Source of the DNA: Micromonospora sp. WMMD1102 | GTDB taxonomy: Bacteria; Actinomycetota; Actinomycetes; Mycobacteriales; Micromonosporaceae | Assembly: GCF_029626265.1 (NCBI RefSeq) | Contig: NZ_JARUBN010000001.1 | Coordinates: 8,311,001 to 8,375,000 of the forward strand | Direction of reading: 5' to 3' | Length of the DNA stretch: 64,000 nt | Shown: piece after piece, positions 59,358-64,000 of the stretch | Position numbering within the stretch: position 1 is the first letter of the stretch | Layout: every line of letters begins with the position of its first letter | Notes under the pieces: generated by a model | Told to the model about the DNA's origin: nothing | Seen by the model: the letters and a program-made list of their open reading frames with translations, nothing else | Database searches by the model: none | Translations under genes and position numbers: made by a program

Positions 59358-60668
59358 TCAGCACGGCAGTTCGGCCCGGATCTCGGTCGGTCCGCCGGGC
59401 GGGCTGAGCACGCTGAGGGTGCCGTCGTTGGCGCGTACCCGGTCGGCGAGGCCGGCCAGGCCGTGTCCCTTGGACAGGTGCGCCCCGCCCTCGCCGTCGT
59501 CGATCACCACGATCCGCAGTGCCCGATCCTCGCGGGTCACCGTCAACCAGCACTCGGTGGCCCGGCTGTGCTTGGCGACGTTCGTGAGCGCCTCGGCCAC
59601 CACGAAGTAGGCCGTCGACTCGACAGCCGGGTCCGGGCGGCCCTCCCGGGTGCCGAGCCGCGGGTCGACGGCTAGCTCGACCGGGATCAGCCCGCGCCCG
59701 GCGAGTGCGGCCAGGGCGCTGGGCAGGCCCCGGTCGACCAGGATCGGCGGGGCGATGCCCCGGGACAGCGCGCGCAGTTCGGCCAGGGTGTCGCGGGTCT
59801 GGGCCAGCGCCTCGCCGAGGGTCTGCCGGGCGGCTTCCGGGTCCGAGTCGAGCTGCTGCTGAGCCCGGCTCAGGTCCATGGCCAGCCGGACCAGCCGCTG
59901 CTGCGGCCCGTCGTGGATGTCCCGTTCGAGCCGGCGCAGCGCGGTGGCCTCGGCGGAGACGGCGGCCCGCTTCTGCTCCTCCAGCACGGTGATCCGGTTG
60001 CGCATCTCCGCCACCCCGGTGAGCAGCGCGCGGCCGAGCGAGGCTTGCAGCAGGGCACAGCCCCGGACCACCAGCGGCAGGGTGATCAGGAAGAAGACTC
60101 CGAGCGCGGTGTTCAGCCCGATCCGGGCGGCGGCGCTGTCGCCCAGCCCGAGCAGCTCGTGCAGGCCCTGGTCGCCGGGGACCTGCGGGATCGCCCAGTC
60201 GTACGCCCAGTAGAAGCTGCCGCCGATCGCGCAGGCCCACCAGACGACGGTGGTGACGAAGGTGCCGACCGCCGCCACCAGCCTGATCCAGCCGTGTGCG
60301 AGGTCGAGCCAGGACTGGGCGTCGGCGATCGGCACGAAGATCCGCCGCCAGGCGCTGGCTCCGGGCTCGGCGGTGCGGTAGCGGGGGCGTATCCGGGGCT
60401 GCCGGAGCACCGCCGGCATCCGCAGCCGTTCGATGTCGGCGAAGCCACGGGCGGCGTAGAGGGTGCCGGTCAGGATCGGCAGCCCGGTCACCGTCACCGC
60501 CAGCCCGGCGCTGAGCGCGACTCCGACGACCAGTACGACGAAGCTCGCCACGGCGAGGGGGAGGCTGAGTACGACGTAGCCGGAGTCGATGGCGAGCTGG
60601 CGCAGCATGCCCCTGCCGGCGCCCGGTTCGGCGCCGGCGGTCAGGCCGTTGGCGGTGGTCGTGGTCAT
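59358..60668 (-). CDS. NarL-family sensor histidine kinase with PutSensor-like membrane domain
   Basis: A 436-residue kinase. The N-terminal half holds about four transmembrane segments (VVLSLPLAVASFVVLVVGVA, FVTTVVWWACAIGG and others) in the arrangement of the putative sensor domain found in actinomycetes. HisKA_3 reads RLERDIHDGPQQRLVRLAMDL with the phospho-His, and the ATPase ends with GHGLAGLADRV. MTTTT at 60668 is the preferred start. The Gln-Gln after the DG box is common for this group. Partner regulator is the next gene. Confidence 0.9.
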   Translation of the reverse strand: MTTTTANGLTAGAEPGAGRGMLRQLAIDSGYVVLSLPLAVASFVVLVVGVALSAGLAVTVTGLPILTGTLYAARGFADIERLRMPAVLRQPRIRPRYRTAEPGASAWRRIFVPIADAQSWLDLAHGWIRLVAAVGTFVTTVVWWACAIGGSFYWAYDWAIPQVPGDQGLHELLGLGDSAAARIGLNTALGVFFLITLPLVVRGCALLQASLGRALLTGVAEMRNRITVLEEQKRAAVSAEATALRRLERDIHDGPQQRLVRLAMDLSRAQQQLDSDPEAARQTLGEALAQTRDTLAELRALSRGIAPPILVDRGLPSALAALAGRGLIPVELAVDPRLGTREGRPDPAVESTAYFVVAEALTNVAKHSRATECWLTVTREDRALRIVVIDDGEGGAHLSKGHGLAGLADRVRANDGTLSVLSPPGGPTEIRAELPC

Positions 60669-61087
60669 GTTCTCGACGCTAGGCATCGGCGCGGTCGGTC
60701 CCCATCCCATCGGCTGGTCTCTTCACGGTAGGGCTGTCCCCACCCGGCGGGGAAATCCGCGCGCCGCACCCGGCGGTGCTGGCCCACCCGCACCCGGCGG
60801 TGCTGGCCGACACGCGCACGCCGATCCTGGCGGAGGCGACCCGCGCACCCCACGACCGGCCGGCGGGCTTGGCCCCGAATGTAATGGTGGACTCGGGAAA
60901 TCGACGGGGCTTCAGGATTGTCGATCTTGGCGAATGGGCGGGTCGATCGGCCGGCGTGGCTGCGGCGAGTTGGTGAGATAAGTCGGACTTAGGTAATAAT
61001 CGCCGTGCCGGCTCCGGGCGGCCCGGAAACCGATCTTGTATGTGGAGGCGCAGGTGAGGCGTTATCGCGGTCTATCAAGATCGCGAT

Positions 61088-61116
61088 TTGTGCGTGTCTT
61101 CACAAGCGCCTACTCT
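61088..61116 (+). promoter_or_regulatory. Rex operator overlapping the rex promoter
   Basis: TTGTGCGTGTCTTCACAA at 61088-61105 is an 18-base match to the Rex consensus TTGTGAANNNNTTCACAA with two differences in the left arm. A -35 (TTGTGC, 61088-61093) and -10 (TACTCT, 61111-61116) with a 17-base spacer lie on it, so Rex bound here would block RNA polymerase. It lies 120 bases upstream of the rex start and suggests autorepression by NADH/NAD ratio, as shown in Streptomyces. Confidence 0.75.
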
Positions 61117-61224
61117 GTTAGTCCGACGAGCCCTGCTAGCACAGCCGGTCGTAGCGGTCGGCAGCGGGTGCACCGAAAAGACCTGCCGGTCCGGCTGGTC
61201 GAAGATCGCACGGCACGGAGTCGT

Positions 61225-62124
61225 ATGAGTCAGCACCGCCCGATAGGCACGCCCGGCCGCGCCGGTGCCGTGCCGGCGCTTCCGGACCTCCCCGAGGCGA
61301 CGGTCGCCCGGCTCCCGGAATACCTCCGTGCCCTGCACAATCTCGCCGAAACCGGCAACGACACGGTCTCCAGCGAGGAGCTCGCGGCAGCGGCCGGAGT
61401 CAACTCGGCCAAGCTGCGCAAGGACCTCTCCCAACTCGGGTCGTACGGCACCCGGGGGGTGGGCTACGACGTGGCCCTGTTGATCGACCAGATCGAGTTC
61501 GTGCTCGGGCTCACCCAGTGCCGGTCGGTCGCGCTGGTCGGTGTGGGTAATCTCGGTCACGCCCTCGCCGGGTACGCCGGCTTCACCGGTCGTGGTTTCC
61601 GGATCGCGGCGCTCTTCGACGCCGACCCGGCCCGGCTCGGCGAGGAGATCAGCGGGCTGACCGTCCGGCACATCGACGAGCTGCCCCGGGTGGCCGCCGA
61701 GGAGAGCATCGCGATCGGCGTGATCGCCACCCCGGCCACCGCCGCGCAGAGCGTCGCCGACCAGCTGGTCGCGGCCGGGGTGACAAGCATCCTCAACTTC
61801 GCGCCCTGCGTGCTGGCCGTCCCGGACGGGGTCGACGTGCGCAAGGTCGACCTCGCCATCGAGTTGCAGATCCTCTCCTTCCACGAGCACCGCAAGGCGG
61901 CCCTGACCGGCCTGCCCGCGACCACCGGGCCGGGGCTCGCCGGCTCGGGCGGCCCCGGGCTCACCGGCTCGGCCGGCGGACTGGGCACCCCGCACGGCGG
62001 CACCCTCGGCGGCGCCACCAACGGGCTGACCGCGCTGCCCGGCGGTCTGGCCGCCACCGGCACCACCGAGGCGACACCCACCGGGAAACTCCGGCCGACG
62101 AGTGCGGAGGCGGTCGGCTCATGA
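61225..62124 (+). CDS. rex: Redox-sensing transcriptional repressor Rex
   Basis: A 299-residue NAD(H)-sensing repressor. The winged helix N-terminal half reads LPEYLRALHNLAETGNDTVS and GVNSAKLRKDLSQLGSYGTRGVGYD by parts. The Rossmann domain has VGVGNLGHALAGYAGF. The C-terminal ~60 residues are an extra Gly/Ala/Thr-rich tail that Streptomyces Rex has only in shorter form. ATG 61225 gives the usual start length. The stop overlaps the hemA ATG (ATGA), so rex, hemA and hemC are translationally linked, as in Streptomyces. Confidence 0.95.
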   Translation: MSQHRPIGTPGRAGAVPALPDLPEATVARLPEYLRALHNLAETGNDTVSSEELAAAAGVNSAKLRKDLSQLGSYGTRGVGYDVALLIDQIEFVLGLTQCRSVALVGVGNLGHALAGYAGFTGRGFRIAALFDADPARLGEEISGLTVRHIDELPRVAAEESIAIGVIATPATAAQSVADQLVAAGVTSILNFAPCVLAVPDGVDVRKVDLAIELQILSFHEHRKAALTGLPATTGPGLAGSGGPGLTGSAGGLGTPHGGTLGGATNGLTALPGGLAATGTTEATPTGKLRPTSAEAVGS

Positions 62125-63590
62125 ACCTGCTCGTCGTAGGTGCGTCGCACCGCACCGCTCCGGTCGCCATCCTGGAGCGGCTGGCCGTCGCCGGCACCGA
62201 GCTGCCGGAGATCCTGGCCCGGCTGCTCGCCCAGCCCTACGTCGGCGAGGCGGTGGTCGTCTCGACCTGCAACCGGGTCGAGGTCTACGCCGCCGCCACC
62301 GGCTTCCACGGCGGGCTCGGCGACATCTGCGCGGTGCTGGCCGGGCACGCCGGAGCCGTACCGGCCGAGCTGGCCAACCACCTCTACGTGCACTACGACG
62401 GCGCGGCGGTGGAGCACGCCTTCCGGGTCGCCGCCGGGCTGGACTCGATGGTGGTCGGCGAGGCGCAGATCCTCGGCCAGCTGCGCGACGCCTACCACGC
62501 GGCGAGCGAGGCCGAGGCGCCCGGCCGGCTGCTGCACGAGCTGATGCAGCAGGCCCTCCGGGTGGGCAAGCGGGCGCACGCCGAGACCGACATCGACCGG
62601 GCCGGACAGAACGTGGTCAGTGCCGCGCTCGACCTGGCCGCCCGGCACTTCGGCGGCGACATCGCGGGCCGCCCGGTGCTGGTGGTCGGGGCCGGCTCGA
62701 TGGGCGCGCTGGCCGTGGCCACGCTCTCCCGGCTGGGCGCCGGCCCGGTGGGGATCAGCAACCGGGGTCACGACCGGGCACTCCGGCTCGCCGAGGCGTA
62801 CGGCGCCACGGCGGTGCCGATCGCCGAACTCGCCACCGCCCTCTCCACAGTGGACATCGTAGTGGCCGCCACCGCGTCGATCGAGCCGGTCCTCACCCGG
62901 GCGACGGTCTCCCGGGCGTTGCGGGAGCGCGCCGCCGACCGGACCGACCCGCTGGTCCTGCTCGACCTCGCCGTGCCCCGGGACATCGAGCCGGCCGTCG
63001 CCGAGCTGCCCGGAGCGGTGGTGATCGACATCGACGGGCTGGCCGCGGCCCAGCCGATCGGCCCGGCCGCCACCGACACCGCTGCGGTGACCCAGATCGT
63101 CAGCTCCGAGGTCGAGTCCTTCCTCACCTGGCTGCGCGGCGCCGACGTCGCGCCGACCGTGGCCGCCCTGCGGGCCCGGGCCGACGAGGTGGTCGCCGCC
63201 GAGCTGCGCCGGCTCGCCCAGCGCCGGCCGGACCTCACCGACGACCAGCGTGCCGAGGTGAGCCACGCGGTGCACCGGGTGGTGCAGCGGCTGCTGCACT
63301 CGCCGACGGTGCGGGTCCGGCAACTCGCCGCCGAGCCCGGCGGCGACCAGTACGCCGCCCTGCTCCGGGAACTCTTCGACCTGGAGGTGCCGGTCACCTC
63401 GCAGGCGGACACCGTGCCGGAGCTCGCCGCCGCCGAGCTGGCCGGAGTACCGGCCGGCAACCGGTTGACCGGGCTGGCCGGGTTGCCCGGCCTCGGTGAC
63501 CTGCCGGCGATCGACGGCCAGGCCGACCTCGGCGCCGGAGCGGCCCTGCGCGCCCAGGTGCCCCGACAGCAGTCCGGAGGAGAACGATGA
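62121..63590 (+). CDS. hemA: Glutamyl-tRNA reductase HemA
   Basis: A 489-residue enzyme that reduces Glu-tRNA to glutamate-1-semialdehyde, the first committed step of heme/tetrapyrrole synthesis. The catalytic Cys is in VVSTCNRVEVY (about residue 50). GASHRTAPV marks the N-terminus, NADPH binding is VVGAGSMGALAV, and the C-terminal dimer helix follows (VQRLLHSPTVRVRQLA). A ~45-residue tail at the C-terminus is poorly conserved. It overlaps rex and hemC by 4 bases each. Confidence 0.96.
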   Translation: MNLLVVGASHRTAPVAILERLAVAGTELPEILARLLAQPYVGEAVVVSTCNRVEVYAAATGFHGGLGDICAVLAGHAGAVPAELANHLYVHYDGAAVEHAFRVAAGLDSMVVGEAQILGQLRDAYHAASEAEAPGRLLHELMQQALRVGKRAHAETDIDRAGQNVVSAALDLAARHFGGDIAGRPVLVVGAGSMGALAVATLSRLGAGPVGISNRGHDRALRLAEAYGATAVPIAELATALSTVDIVVAATASIEPVLTRATVSRALRERAADRTDPLVLLDLAVPRDIEPAVAELPGAVVIDIDGLAAAQPIGPAATDTAAVTQIVSSEVESFLTWLRGADVAPTVAALRARADEVVAAELRRLAQRRPDLTDDQRAEVSHAVHRVVQRLLHSPTVRVRQLAAEPGGDQYAALLRELFDLEVPVTSQADTVPELAAAELAGVPAGNRLTGLAGLPGLGDLPAIDGQADLGAGAALRAQVPRQQSGGER

Positions 63591-64000
63591 GCGAGCGGAG
63601 CGGCACGAGCGTGCTGCGGCTCGGCACCCGGGGCAGCGCACTCGCGCTCGCCCAGTCCCGGACGATCGCCGAGGCGGTGACGGCGACCACCGGCCGCCCG
63701 GTCGAACTGGTCGAGATCGTCACGGCCGGCGACCGGTCCAGCGCCCCGGTGCACCGGCTGGGTGTCGGGGTCTTCGTCTCGGCGCTGCGCGACGCGCTGG
63801 TCGCCGGAGAGATCGACTTCGCGGTGCACTGCTACAAGGACCTGCCGACGGCCGTTCCGGCCGGGCTGCACATCGCGGCGACACCGCCCCGGGAGGACCC
63901 GCGCGACGCGCTGGTCGCCAGCCACGGCCGTACCCTGGCCGAACTGCCCCCCGGCGCCACCGTCGGCACCGGTGCGCTGCGCCGGATCGCCCAGTTGCAC
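63587..64000 (+). CDS. hemC: Porphobilinogen deaminase HemC, 3' truncated by window end
   Basis: The first 138 residues of the enzyme that joins four porphobilinogens to hydroxymethylbilane: MSERSGTSVLRLGTRGSALALA, then VEIVTAGDRS, FVSALRDALVAGEIDFAVHCYKDLPT (parts) and TVGTGALRRIAQL. The common HS(L/Y)KDLPT box has Cys in place of Ser here. The cofactor Cys and the C-terminal domain lie beyond the window. ATGA overlap with hemA. Confidence 0.96.
   Translation, partial: MSERSGTSVLRLGTRGSALALAQSRTIAEAVTATTGRPVELVEIVTAGDRSSAPVHRLGVGVFVSALRDALVAGEIDFAVHCYKDLPTAVPAGLHIAATPPREDPRDALVASHGRTLAELPPGATVGTGALRRIAQLH

Overview
The window is very GC-rich, uses GTG and ATG starts freely, and has many genes joined by 4-base stop/start overlaps. 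It keeps the order senX3-regX3 ... ppx ... sugar isomerase ... small HTH gene, bS22, epimerase, acyltransferase ... HAD phosphatase ... rex-hemA-hemC. This is the backbone known from the Mycobacterium Rv0490-Rv0510 block, plus the bldN and rex genes known from Streptomyces. The developmental sigma factor gene bldN, a twin-arginine-exported enzyme set and the codon use point to a filamentous actinomycete, most likely Micromonosporaceae (inference). The equivalent block in Mycobacterium is much shorter, so most of this window is accessory DNA spliced into a conserved backbone.

Layout. 1-4.6 kb: phosphate two-component system SenX3-RegX3, a Cys-rich protein, exopolyphosphatase and a sugar-isomerase-like protein. 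4.7-8.0 kb: a minus-strand block with a cellulose-binding secreted protein and an EspC-like / WXG-like / lipoprotein triad that resembles a type VII-exported effector module. 8.2-19.9 kb: a candidate DNA-processing or defence island. It holds a winged-helix protein (A), a Cas4/RecB-like nuclease (B), an unknown protein (C) and a Dna2/Upf1-type SF1B helicase (D), with a pectinase-like gene between the two pairs. A PLD-nuclease/SF2 helicase and a frameshifted SitI3-family immunity gene follow. Promoter and 5' end of A are duplicated in front of C.

20-30.9 kb: decayed and small accessory genes (ArsR remnant, AHSA1, truncated SnoaL-like, frameshifted GNAT), two Tat-exported hydrolases, a YgiB/YgiC-like pair, a large inverted repeat, proline dehydrogenase and a DUF1963 protein. 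31-40 kb: a repeat-rich beta-helix surface protein, a membrane protein coupled to an HExxH peptidase, and a MacA/MacB-type export operon. 40.2-50.4 kb: return to the backbone with the HTH protein, bS22, epimerase, acyltransferase, HAD phosphatase, RsbN-like anti-sigma factor, BldN, AMP ligase, glutaredoxin-like protein, a second HAD and a flavin reductase.

50.4-58.4 kb: an insertion-sequence graveyard. An ISAs1 element with a 10-base target duplication splits a TPR gene. Two inverted IS630 copies, a truncated IS110 and an IS5 scrap surround one unrecognised gene, followed by a LuxR-type regulator. 58.6-64 kb: a NarL-type two-component system and then the rex-hemA-hemC operon, with a recognisable Rex operator over the rex promoter. 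hemC runs off the end of the window and senX3 off the start.
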